From Bacillus sp. CECT 9360 (GTDB taxonomy: Bacteria; Bacillota; Bacilli; Bacillales; DSM-1321), in contig NZ_CAKKNA010000002.1 in the NCBI RefSeq assembly GCF_918741275.1, positions 124,001 to 188,000 on the forward strand: 64,000 bases of DNA, written 5' to 3'. Below, in pieces: positions 7,917 to 15,018 of the stretch (positions are counted from its first letter, which is position 1; each line of letters starts with the position of its first letter). The notes under the pieces were generated by a model. The model was given only the letters and a program-made list of their open reading frames with translations, was not told where the DNA came from and did no database searches. The position numbers were made by a program, and so were the translations under genes.

Positions 7917-8798
7917 TCAATTATTATTTGTAATAAAGTGTGGTTCGACATGTATGATGGCATGTTTGATATGATGCTTTTCCTGAAGGGTGTTTTCTAT
8001 TTCCTCCGTGATATCATGACCTTCGATGACCGTTAACTGTGGGTCAACATGGACAGTCGCTTCAAGAAAAATCTCATTTCCGTGCATGCGTGCTTTTATA
8101 TCGCTTGTAGCTTTGACTCGATCGCCGCTCGCGATTGTCTCGTTGATTTCTTGTAGCAAGGCTTCATCAAAGCCGTCGGTTAACGTGTGAGAAGCGTCTC
8201 GGAAAATACTCCAGGCTGTTCTGCAAATGATTAGGCCCACGGCTAATGCCGCCACGGAATCAAGCCAACCTAACCCGAATTTTGTTCCAATAATTCCGAT
8301 AAAAGCACCGATGCTCACTAATGAGTCAGATTTATTGTCTTGCGCCACTGCGTGAATCGCTGCACTATTAATCCGTTTGCTGAGCCTAATATTATAAAGG
8401 TACACACCGAGCATAAGTAGCGCGGAAAACAAGGCGGTATAGGCCGTAAGCATGCTTGGCGTTTCTTGGTTCTGCCGGATGAATGATTGGACGGCCCCAA
8501 TGATGACCTGTAGACCAACTGATACCATGATAAACGCAGCTATGAGTGATGCAATCGTTTCCGCTCGCATATGGCCATATAAATGATCATCATCAGGCGG
8601 CCTTTTTGATATTTTCAATCCGACTAATACCGCAATGGACGCGATAATATCTGTTGAGTTGTTTAGTCCGTCCGCCCATAGTCCTTGTGAATTCCCGTAA
8701 TGGCCAATTGTCAATTTTAAAGCCGCTAAAAACAAATAAGCGACAATACTGATATATGCTCCTTTTTCCGCGGAGCTGATTTTATTTTTTTGCAACAT
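7917..8798 (-). CDS. cation diffusion facilitator (CDF) family exporter
   Basis: A 293-residue CDF protein that exports divalent metals in exchange for protons. Six membrane helices span roughly residues 15-205. The metal-site motifs are present in helices II and V: ADGLNNSTD and AQDNKSDSLVS. A short cytoplasmic C-terminal domain carries HVDPQLTVIEGHDI and a His-rich end IKHAIIHVEPHF. The metal is not decided by what I can see; zinc, iron or manganese are usual. The start is the ATG at 8798, 7 bases after a GGAGG site; nine codons upstream are in frame but lack a site. Confidence 0.9.
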   Translation of the reverse strand: MLQKNKISSAEKGAYISIVAYLFLAALKLTIGHYGNSQGLWADGLNNSTDIIASIAVLVGLKISKRPPDDDHLYGHMRAETIASLIAAFIMVSVGLQVIIGAVQSFIRQNQETPSMLTAYTALFSALLMLGVYLYNIRLSKRINSAAIHAVAQDNKSDSLVSIGAFIGIIGTKFGLGWLDSVAALAVGLIICRTAWSIFRDASHTLTDGFDEALLQEINETIASGDRVKATSDIKARMHGNEIFLEATVHVDPQLTVIEGHDITEEIENTLQEKHHIKHAIIHVEPHFITNNN

Positions 8799-8967
8799 CA
8801 CTTTACCTCCATCAAATCGTAACACTAAATAAAGATAACAAACGATATTTGAGTATGTCTATAGAAACAATGTCGGGCCCATCCATACAAATTGGCCTTT
8901 ATCATTTCAATTGTTCGCAGGTAAAGAAGTTGGTTTAGACCAAATGACAATGAAATATTTATATTGC

Positions 8968-8996
8968 TTGAATTCTCATGAAACTAGTAGTATATT
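8968..8996 (+). promoter_or_regulatory. sigma-A promoter of the TPP riboswitch-thiT unit
   Basis: TTGAAT (8968-8973) and TATATT (8991-8996) are separated by 17 bases, about 30 bases ahead of the riboswitch. Confidence 0.65.
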
Positions 8997-9021
8997 CTTA
9001 CCGAGGAATAAAAAAAAATAC

Positions 9022-9115
9022 GTCCACAAGGGGAGCCGTAAAATGGCTGAGAGTGAGCGAGTGAGTTCTGACCCTAAGAACCTGTTAGTTAATGCTAGCG
9101 TAGGGATGTGGTTTT
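9022..9115 (+). ncRNA. TPP riboswitch (THI box)
   Basis: The conserved THI elements appear in order: GGGGAGCC (9030-9037), GGCTGAGAG (9045-9053), GACCC and GAACCTG (9070-9084), and the TAATGCTAGCGTAGGGA core from 9090. It senses thiamine pyrophosphate and controls the downstream thiT. The expression platform is a terminator, so high TPP should switch off transcription. Confidence 0.95.
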
Positions 9116-9122
9116 GGATATG

Positions 9123-9166
9123 AGCAATGCTGGGATGATCCATTACCGCCCTGGCATTGCTTTTTT
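9123..9166 (+). terminator. riboswitch-controlled terminator ahead of thiT
   Basis: AGCAATGC pairs with GCATTGCT around an inner GGG/CCC stem, followed by six T residues. It sits directly behind the TPP aptamer and before the thiT ribosome binding site. Confidence 0.85.
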
Positions 9167-9217
9167 ATGTGCCAGGTGTACTCATGAAAGCTTCCCGAGT
9201 AGGAAAGGGGAAGGAAA

Positions 9218-9805
9218 ATGAACAAAAGAACGTTATTTTTAGTAGAGGTTGCCATCTTTGCGGCACTAGCTTTATTGCTGGATTTGGTTTCGGGCCTAAT
9301 CTTTCAGAGAATATGGCCGCAGGGAGGATCTGTCTCAATCACGATGGTCCCTGTATTCTTGATGGCTTTCCGCTGGGGAATTAAAGGCGGACTGGCAACA
9401 GGGTTTTTATTAGGTTTATTACAGGTGGTTATCGGGTTCTCTTCTATCTTACATCCCGTACAAGGTTTCATTGATTACTTTATTGCATTTTCTGTTGTAG
9501 GGTTTGCGGGAGTATTCGCAAAACAGGTGACCGAAGGATTCAAAGGAGAAAATAAAAGCAAAGGAATTACCTATGGAATTCTTGGTATATTCATTGGCAG
9601 TCTTCTAAGGTTTCTTTGTCACTATATGACAGGTATCGTGTTCTTCGGTTCATATGCACCGGAGGGACAGCCTGTAGCACTTTACTCTCTTGTCTACAAC
9701 GGAACTTATATGCTTGCAAGTTTTATTCTGTCAGCGGTCGTAGTCGTATTGCTTTATTCGACGGCAACACGGGTGCTCACGAAAAATGCCTATTATGCGA
9801 ATTAA
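9218..9805 (+). CDS. thiT: thiamine ECF transporter substrate-binding subunit ThiT
   Basis: A 195-residue membrane protein with six helices, the S component of an energy-coupling-factor importer for thiamine; the ATPases and EcfT are supplied from elsewhere in the genome. The family pattern is visible: an opening LVEVAIFAALALLLDL helix, SVSITMVPVFLMAFRWG, and HPVQGFIDYFIAF, with aromatic residues for thiazole and pyrimidine contact. AAAGGGGAAGG precedes the ATG. The TPP riboswitch directly upstream strongly supports thiamine as the substrate. Confidence 0.95.
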   Translation: MNKRTLFLVEVAIFAALALLLDLVSGLIFQRIWPQGGSVSITMVPVFLMAFRWGIKGGLATGFLLGLLQVVIGFSSILHPVQGFIDYFIAFSVVGFAGVFAKQVTEGFKGENKSKGITYGILGIFIGSLLRFLCHYMTGIVFFGSYAPEGQPVALYSLVYNGTYMLASFILSAVVVVLLYSTATRVLTKNAYYAN

Positions 9806-9830
9806 GTCCGCATTGATCGATTATAAATTA

Positions 9831-9925
9831 GGGTGAATCACTCATATAATCGTGTGAACGCTCATAAATCTGGATAATCGCTCATATTATCGGGTGAACG
9901 CTCATAAATCAAAATAATCACCTAA
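9831..9925 (+). repeat. ~20-bp intergenic tandem repeat (CTCAT type)
   Basis: CTCAT recurs at 9841, 9861, 9881 and 9901, exactly 20 bases apart. Alternate units resemble each other more (GTGAACGCTCATAAATC against AATCGCTCATATTATC), giving a 40-bp higher-order unit. The array lies in the 3' untranslated region of thiT, before its terminator. Confidence 0.85.
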
Positions 9926-9942
9926 TAATTATTCTCTGTCTT

Positions 9943-9972
9943 AAGCTGCTTCCTTCACGGGAGCGGCTTTTT
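9943..9972 (+). terminator. terminator downstream of thiT
   Basis: AAGCTGCT pairs with AGCGGCTT (one G-U pair), followed by T residues. It lies 137 bases after the stop, beyond the repeat array. Confidence 0.7.
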
Positions 9973-9979
9973 CTATGGC

Positions 9980-10013
9980 TTGAAAAAAATAAAAAACAGT
10001 GTAAAATTACACT
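9980..10013 (+). promoter_or_regulatory. promoter with overlapping palindromic operator of the Xre regulator
   Basis: TTGAAA (9980-9985) and TAAAAT (10002-10007) are 16 bases apart. The palindrome AGTGTAA-AA-TTACACT (9998-10013) covers the whole -10 box. A repressor bound here would block its own promoter, which suggests autoregulation. Confidence 0.65.
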
Positions 10014-10035
10014 AAAACAGAAGCGGTGAGTGGAG

Positions 10036-10500
10036 ATGACAAAAGAAGAAATAATCGAAATCATTTCTGAGAATTTGAAGCTTGTTAGAGTTGAGATGGG
10101 GTATACCCAGGAAAAGTTAGCAGAAATGATTGGTGTATCGAAAAAGACACTTGTCCAAATTGAAAAAGGCAGAATTATGCCCGGATGGACCGTGTCCATT
10201 GCGATTTGTGCGCTATTCCGAGAAAGCAATGTCATTCAGTCCTCTTTTGGGGGGGATCCATTGGAGTTGCTTGAGACAATCGCCAGAGAAGGGATGGATT
10301 ACCGGAAAGAGAAAACTCTCGGCGGAAAAGTATGGTGGAAGGAGCTATCCCGGGAAGCGGGTTATATCTTGCAGCAAAACATCATCAGTCGACATTTTCG
10401 TATTTTGGATGGAGCTGATTACCGCATTTACAGTTCATTAGAAGAAAACGAAGCAAAAGCCAGGTTTGAGGAAGTCATACAAGACAGTGGGAACCAATAG
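10036..10500 (+). CDS. Xre-family helix-turn-helix regulator
   Basis: A 154-residue DNA-binding protein. Residues about 13-65 form a Cro/C1-type helix-turn-helix: LKLVRVEMGYTQEKLAEMIG, then VSKKTLVQIEKGR. The remaining 90 residues have no family that I recognise and may dimerise or bind a ligand. A perfect palindrome over its own promoter suggests autorepression. GGTGAG precedes the ATG at 10036; an in-frame GTG two codons earlier is less well spaced. The next gene downstream is a DUF3243 protein with its own ribosome binding site, and a functional link is not evident. Confidence 0.8.
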   Translation: MTKEEIIEIISENLKLVRVEMGYTQEKLAEMIGVSKKTLVQIEKGRIMPGWTVSIAICALFRESNVIQSSFGGDPLELLETIAREGMDYRKEKTLGGKVWWKELSREAGYILQQNIISRHFRILDGADYRIYSSLEENEAKARFEEVIQDSGNQ

Positions 10501-10630
10501 AACACAAAAGTATAATTTGAGCACACATAGCAAACAGTAAAAAAAGATAAGGATTCAGTTATTCGAAAATCGGGTATTACATAAGATGTACCAGTGAAAA
10601 TTTTGAAAACACAAGTAGGAGGAACTCATA

Positions 10631-10972
10631 TTGGCGGAAAAAGAACATGTTGTGCAAAAGGATGGGAACGTCAACACAGAAAATGTGGATGAGGCCCTTG
10701 ATAAAATTGATCCGGAAAGAATGGACCATATTTTATCGAATTTTAATGAATTTAAAACATATTTACACAAGAGGTTGGATGTGGCCAAGAAGATCGGTTT
10801 AAATGAAGAGCAACTTGCCAGTACCGCCGAAAAGGTGGCAGATTATCTCGCTGATAAGGTAGAACCAAAAAACCGTGAAGAAAAGCTTATTCAGGAGCTT
10901 TGGAAAGTCGGCAATGAAGAAGAACGCCATAAGTTAGCCCACATGCTCGTAAAATTGGTTGATCAACCATAA
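10631..10972 (+). CDS. DUF3243 (YmfJ-like) protein
   Basis: A 113-residue soluble protein. From about residue 28 it matches the DUF3243 pattern: RMDHILSNFNEFKTYLHKRLDVAKKIGLNEEQL, ending in VGNEEERHKLAHMLVKLVD. The first 27 residues are a polar extension beyond the usual 85-90 residues. It starts at a TTG 8 bases after an AGGAGG site. The family is common in bacilli and its function is unknown. A strong bidirectional terminator separates it from the convergent UspA gene. Confidence 0.85.
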   Translation: MAEKEHVVQKDGNVNTENVDEALDKIDPERMDHILSNFNEFKTYLHKRLDVAKKIGLNEEQLASTAEKVADYLADKVEPKNREEKLIQELWKVGNEEERHKLAHMLVKLVDQP

Positions 10973-10973
10973 G

Positions 10974-11003
10974 AAAGCTGTCACATATCTTTGTGACAGC
11001 TTT
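10974..11003. terminator. bidirectional terminator
   Basis: A perfect 12-bp stem, AAAGCTGTCACA / TGTGACAGCTTT, between convergent genes. Confidence 0.85.
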
Positions 11004-11006
11004 TGG

Positions 11007-11531
11007 TTATTTAGCAATCAATACCGGACAATGCGCTTCGTTGGCTACCGTACTGCTCGTGCTTCCGAGAAACAGTTTTTTTAAGCCGGTTTTACCGCTG
11101 CTGCCGACAATGATGATATCAGCGTTTGTTCTCTTTGCGTAGCTGCAAATGCTTTCTGCCGGATTTCCTTCCAATATTTCGAAATGCCCTTCTGTCTTGA
11201 ACTCATCCAATATTGAAAATGCTTTATTCTTCGCCTTCGAACTGCTGTTTTTAACAACAGAATGTGTATCTCCACCTTGATTCATCGAATTTTGTTCCGT
11301 GGTATTCACGGGATATGTCTGTGTCGGGTCGATATAAATTCCATCATTGGCAAATCCCCTGCCGGAAGGATTTCCAACACTCTTTTGCTCGACTCTTTCT
11401 TTGAAGACATGAACGATCGTTAAAGTAGCATCAGGAAAAGATCTCTTTAGCCTCGCACCCCATTCAACTGCTTTTTCGCTGCCATCGCTGCAATCAAATG
11501 CAGCGATGATATGATTGAATTCCGCTAACAT
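11007..11531 (-). CDS. UspA-family protein with a long central insert
   Basis: A 174-residue universal stress protein. It opens with FNHIIAAFDCSDGSEKAVEW and closes with the ATP-loop VGSSGKTGLKKLFLGSTSS followed by CPVLIAK. Between strands 2 and 3 (about residues 50-100) is an extra segment of about 45 residues rich in Gly, Ser, Asn and Thr that ordinary 140-residue UspA proteins lack; it is probably a flexible surface loop. The ATG at 11531 is preferred, since the ATG three codons upstream lies almost against the TAGGAG site. Its trigger is unknown. Confidence 0.85.
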   Translation of the reverse strand: MLAEFNHIIAAFDCSDGSEKAVEWGARLKRSFPDATLTIVHVFKERVEQKSVGNPSGRGFANDGIYIDPTQTYPVNTTEQNSMNQGGDTHSVVKNSSSKAKNKAFSILDEFKTEGHFEILEGNPAESICSYAKRTNADIIIVGSSGKTGLKKLFLGSTSSTVANEAHCPVLIAK

Positions 11532-11781
11532 ACTCCCCATCTCCTAACTGTATTGTTATCGAAATCGATTTAAAATAATTAGTTACTGTTTTCCCTAACT
11601 TTCATATAATTATGCCAAAATCTTCAGGAAAGATTCACTTCTCCCTCATAAGTGAGAAAAAATACTCATTCATTTAAATAGAATTATGTTGGAACTTCAT
11701 AGAAATGAGTCAAAAGTCTAATGTAACATTTCCAAAAATAAGATAATCTTAAATTATGCTAGTGAATAAGAGGTGGTAACT

Positions 11782-11982
11782 ATGCTTCAAGCTGATGCAA
11801 AAATGCACCCTACGATTAAGCGATGCTTAAAACATTTGGATATTTTGGGAACCGACGATAAAACAAGGCAAATCGTTTATATGTATATGGAAACGTTGAT
11901 TCAGGAGTTCTCCACTTCAAAAAGTCTTGAAACTGCGGATACCGAACAAGCTACTGGGAAAAATGAAAAGAGAAAAGTATAA
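11782..11982 (+). CDS. small hypothetical protein
   Basis: A 66-residue soluble, largely helical protein. I recognise no family. The ATG at 11782 follows AGAGGTGG by 5 bases, and the gene ends at an intrinsic terminator 150 bases ahead of the PBP gene, so it seems to be its own transcription unit. Residues 1-45 are compact (MLQADAKMHPTIKRCLKHL...), and the last 20 are polar and likely disordered. Confidence 0.6.
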   Translation: MLQADAKMHPTIKRCLKHLDILGTDDKTRQIVYMYMETLIQEFSTSKSLETADTEQATGKNEKRKV

Positions 11983-11983
11983 A

Positions 11984-12019
11984 AACAACTTCTCGATAAT
12001 AATCGGTGGTTGTTTTTTT
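11984..12019 (+). terminator. intrinsic terminator
   Basis: AACAAC pairs with GTTGTT, with an inner CGAT/ATCG helix, followed by a T run. Confidence 0.75.
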
Positions 12020-12141
12020 GTACAAAAATAACGTAATTTCCGGACTAGTTTAAGTTTAGAGATATATGGGTACAGAAAAATGGGTATATTTATGCATAAA
12101 AAACGGACAAAAGATGGATTTTTGATAATTAGGGGGTCTAT

Positions 12142-14229
12142 ATGAACGGATTCAGAGGGTTCTTCAGAGGAATAAGAGAGATTACACCCTCCTGGCTTAT
12201 TCAAGGAAGCTTCATTTTATTATCAGCTGTAACCATTCTTGCAGTTGGTTTTTTTACGTTCTTTAAGCCTGAAACCAATATTAGCAATCTTAAGGATCAA
12301 CTGGAACGTTCAACGGAAATATACGATGAAAATGGGGAGCTTGCAAGCAAAATTACCGCGAATAAAACGGAGGGCCTTTCGATAAAAAAAATGCCGAACC
12401 ATGTGAAGAATGCTGTAGTCGCCATAGAGGATCACCGATTTTATGAACATAATGGCATTGATTATAAAGCACTTTCCCGGGCGTTTTATACAAATCTCAA
12501 AGCTGTTGGTATTGAGGAAGGCGGCAGTACGATCACACAACAGTTGACGAAGATAGCTCTGCTCGAATCCGACAGAACCTTCAAGAGGAAGGCGGAGGAA
12601 TATTTCCTAGCCAGGGAAGTAGAAAAGGAATATAGCAAGGACGAAATATTGGAAATGTATCTCAATCAAATTTATTACGGACATGGAGCATGGGGAATTA
12701 ATAAGGCAGCACAAGTATATTTCGCGAAAGAAGTGGAGGAACTGACTGTCGCGGAGGCTGCCATGCTTGCAGGAATCATTAACGTCCCGTCGGCCCTTGA
12801 TCCTTATAAGCATTTAGATAAGTCTATGAACAGACGCAATTTGGTTTTATCGAGGATGGAAGAGCACGGCTTTATCACCAATCAGGAATATGAATCAGCA
12901 GTTAAGGAAGAAGTAGTCCTGGATGACTCCGTGCCGAGCGATCCGTTAAAGGGAAAATATCCTTATTACGTGGACCATGTCCTTTCTGAAGCTTCCAATA
13001 GATATGAAATAGAAATGGAGGAGCTTCTGACCGGCGGATATAAAATCTATACATCTTTAAATCAGGACATGCAAAAGGCAGCGGAAGAAGTGTATGAACA
13101 CGACAGCATTTTTCCGAAAGGCACAAGTGATAAACTGGTGCAAAGCGGGGCAGTCTTGTTGAATCCAAAGACTGGCGGTATTCAAGCGCTTGTCGGAGGA
13201 AGGGGCGAACATCAATTCCTCGGTTTCAACCGGGCGACCCAGTTAAAAAGAAGCCCGGGATCTACGATAAAGCCGCTTGCAGTTTATTCGCCGGCACTTG
13301 AGGAAGGCTATGAAATTTCCTATATGTTAAAGGATGAAAAGATGGCTTTCGGTGGGTATAAGCCTTCCAATCTCGGAGGGCAGTACAAAGGCGAAGTTCC
13401 GATGTATGAAGCAGTTATGAATTCCTTGAATGTACCTACTGTATGGCTGTTAAACGAAATAGGAATTGGAAAAGGGATCGATGCGCTCGAAAGGTTTGGA
13501 ATTCCGCTCGAGAAAGAGGATAGTAATTTGACCATTGCCCTTGGTGGAATGTTCGATGGAGTTTCTCCGCTTGATATGGCGGGTGCCTATTCTACATTTG
13601 CCAATGATGGTGAAAGAATGCAATCCCACGCCATTTTAAAAATCGAGGATGCAAAAGGAAAAGAAGTAGCAACTTGGGAAGACAAGAAAACAAGGGTGAC
13701 GACAAAGGCTGTGACGGATCAAATAACTGCGATGCTGCTGGGTGTCGTCGAATACGGAACTGGAAAAAACGCGGCAGTGAACGAATGGGAAATTGCCGGA
13801 AAAACCGGCTCAACCGAGCTTTCGATCGAGGGAGCAGAAGGCGGCGTACAGGATCAATGGTTTGTGGGTTACACGCCAACTCTGGTCGGCTCGGTTTGGA
13901 CGGGATATGACAAAACGGATGCCGAAAATCATTTAACAACCCACAGCAGTGAGGGTGCCGCAATTATTTTCGGGCGGCTAATGACTGAGGCTCTGAAGAA
14001 TCAGGAACCTAAGGATTTTAATGTTGACGATATCGGCCCGTTAATTGAACAGCGTGAAAAAGAAATCGAAAGTGAACAGAGACGCAAATATTGGAATGAT
14101 AGAAAAAAAGATGTTCAAGATGGCCTGAAAAGGTGGCAAGACAGATTCTTCAATAAGAATGAGGAAGAAGAGAAAGAAAAAGAACGCCCATCTGGTAATG
14201 ATCCGGCGGCAAATGACTCTCAAGATTGA
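12142..14229 (+). CDS. class A penicillin-binding protein (PBP1A family)
   Basis: A 695-residue bifunctional peptidoglycan synthase. After a cytoplasmic start and a membrane anchor (about 20-42) come the GT51 glycosyltransferase domain with AIEDHRFYEHNGIDY (catalytic Glu), GGSTITQQLTK and EMYLNQIYYGHGAWG, and then the transpeptidase domain with SPGSTIKP (active Ser374, Lys377), SLN (428-430) and KTGS (554-557). It joins lipid II into glycan strands and cross-links them. The C-terminal tail is Glu/Lys-rich and stops at a TGA (14227-14229). The same frame continues as a similar acidic, Pro-rich tail for 36 codons to 14340, so the stop may be recent (see findings). Similar in size to PbpF and PbpG; which one is not decided. 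Confidence 0.92.
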   Translation: MNGFRGFFRGIREITPSWLIQGSFILLSAVTILAVGFFTFFKPETNISNLKDQLERSTEIYDENGELASKITANKTEGLSIKKMPNHVKNAVVAIEDHRFYEHNGIDYKALSRAFYTNLKAVGIEEGGSTITQQLTKIALLESDRTFKRKAEEYFLAREVEKEYSKDEILEMYLNQIYYGHGAWGINKAAQVYFAKEVEELTVAEAAMLAGIINVPSALDPYKHLDKSMNRRNLVLSRMEEHGFITNQEYESAVKEEVVLDDSVPSDPLKGKYPYYVDHVLSEASNRYEIEMEELLTGGYKIYTSLNQDMQKAAEEVYEHDSIFPKGTSDKLVQSGAVLLNPKTGGIQALVGGRGEHQFLGFNRATQLKRSPGSTIKPLAVYSPALEEGYEISYMLKDEKMAFGGYKPSNLGGQYKGEVPMYEAVMNSLNVPTVWLLNEIGIGKGIDALERFGIPLEKEDSNLTIALGGMFDGVSPLDMAGAYSTFANDGERMQSHAILKIEDAKGKEVATWEDKKTRVTTKAVTDQITAMLLGVVEYGTGKNAAVNEWEIAGKTGSTELSIEGAEGGVQDQWFVGYTPTLVGSVWTGYDKTDAENHLTTHSSEGAAIIFGRLMTEALKNQEPKDFNVDDIGPLIEQREKEIESEQRRKYWNDRKKDVQDGLKRWQDRFFNKNEEEEKEKERPSGNDPAANDSQD

Positions 14230-14340
14230 AAAGCTGGAATTGAAGATAAAAACAAAGAAAAGGAACGTCCAATGGAACCTGAAAAGCAGGGACATTCCCC
14301 TCCTGATCCAGTCGAAGAAGATGAACAAGAGCAGCCATGA
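14230..14340 (+). pseudogene. residual PBP tail behind an in-frame stop
   Basis: Thirty-six codons in the frame of the PBP gene, directly after its TGA, read KAGIEDKNKEKERPMEPE and on to DEQEQP before a second TGA (14338-14340). The Lys/Glu/Pro composition and the repeated KEKERP word (also found just before the first stop) show this was part of the same tail. It has no start or ribosome binding site of its own. Confidence 0.6.
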
Positions 14341-14371
14341 AGGCGCAGATGATAAAAATGAGGACAAGAAA

Positions 14372-14405
14372 GGAAACGGGCGCCCGCCGGTTTCCTTTCT
14401 TGTTT
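14372..14405 (+). terminator. terminator after the PBP gene
   Basis: GGAAACGGGCG pairs with CGCCGGTTTCC (one mismatch), followed by a T-rich tract. Confidence 0.75.
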
Positions 14406-14445
14406 TATTAGCTGCATGCCAGAAGGTTATTTGACGCAAAATAAA

Positions 14446-14471
14446 AAGCCACCATTAAAAAATGGCAGCTT
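14446..14471 (-). terminator. terminator of the HPr-like transcript
   Basis: On the minus strand AAGCTGCCATT pairs with AATGGTGGCTT, followed by a T-rich run. It ends a unit that includes the tiny membrane-peptide frame. Confidence 0.75.
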
Positions 14472-14478
14472 CTCATAT

Positions 14479-14568
14479 TTAAAATAAGAAATTTGCAATA
14501 ATGGCAATAACAACGATAGCACCGATAATCATTAAAATTGTTCGCATCTTTTTCACATCCCGTGGCAT
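14479..14568 (-). CDS. candidate small membrane peptide
   Basis: An ATG frame of 29 codons (or 22 from the internal ATG at 14547) encodes a short basic start, KKMRTI, then an almost continuous hydrophobic helix, LMIIGAIVVIAIIANFLF. It lies between the HPr-like gene and its terminator on the same strand. The ribosome binding site is weak (GGGATGTG ahead of the internal ATG), so it is a candidate only. Single-helix peptides like this are common in bacilli. Confidence 0.4.
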   Translation of the reverse strand: MPRDVKKMRTILMIIGAIVVIAIIANFLF

Positions 14569-14582
14569 TGGTTTAGTTTTGG

Positions 14583-14906
14583 TTAAATCTGAACTGTCTC
14601 AGTAGGGTTGATGTAGAATTTGTAGTTATGACGCTCCTCGTGGGAAGCGGGATTACAGCATTTAGATACTTTATCAAGAATGTCTTGAACGTTCTGTCCC
14701 TCAACAACCACTTTAATTTTGGAATCTTCATCTACAGTCAACATAAAAGAAACTAATTTTGATAAACTGATTGCGTCCACGACCTTGTGTTTGCAAAGCA
14801 AATAAATATTGCCTTCATAATTTTTCATTTCTTGATGAAGATCCATGATTTGTCTCATGGTCAATTTATTTTTAATTTTTAAGTCAGATGAGATAATTTC
14901 GTACAT
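14583..14906 (-). CDS. HPr-fold protein without the phosphorylation histidine
   Basis: A 107-residue protein. Its middle follows the HPr/Crh fold: a helix KLTMRQIMDLHQEM, a strand NIYLLCKHKVVDAISLSKLVSFML and the strand DSKIKVVVEGQNVQDIL. However, the active-site loop GLHARPA of HPr is absent, so it cannot carry phosphate at His15. No serine-46 motif is obvious in place of the regulatory site, apart from SLSKLVSF. About 20 residues are added at the C-terminus, including a CC pair. It is probably a sensor or binding protein that kept the fold. GGAGAAGG precedes the ATG. Confidence 0.7.
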   Translation of the reverse strand: MYEIISSDLKIKNKLTMRQIMDLHQEMKNYEGNIYLLCKHKVVDAISLSKLVSFMLTVDEDSKIKVVVEGQNVQDILDKVSKCCNPASHEERHNYKFYINPTETVQI

Positions 14907-15018
14907 AACGTCCTTCTCCTTTTGAAAAAAATAATTGTTTTGTTTGGTTATGTACTCTATTTACCCGGGACACTTAAAATAAAACCTATTTTTAAATTGA
15001 AAGGAGAGGCTGGTAAGA

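Noticed and set aside
14159-14434. 91-codon plus-strand frame at the end of the PBP gene
   Set aside because: It overlaps the PBP tail in another frame, lacks a ribosome binding site and runs through the terminator; the in-frame tail explanation is better.
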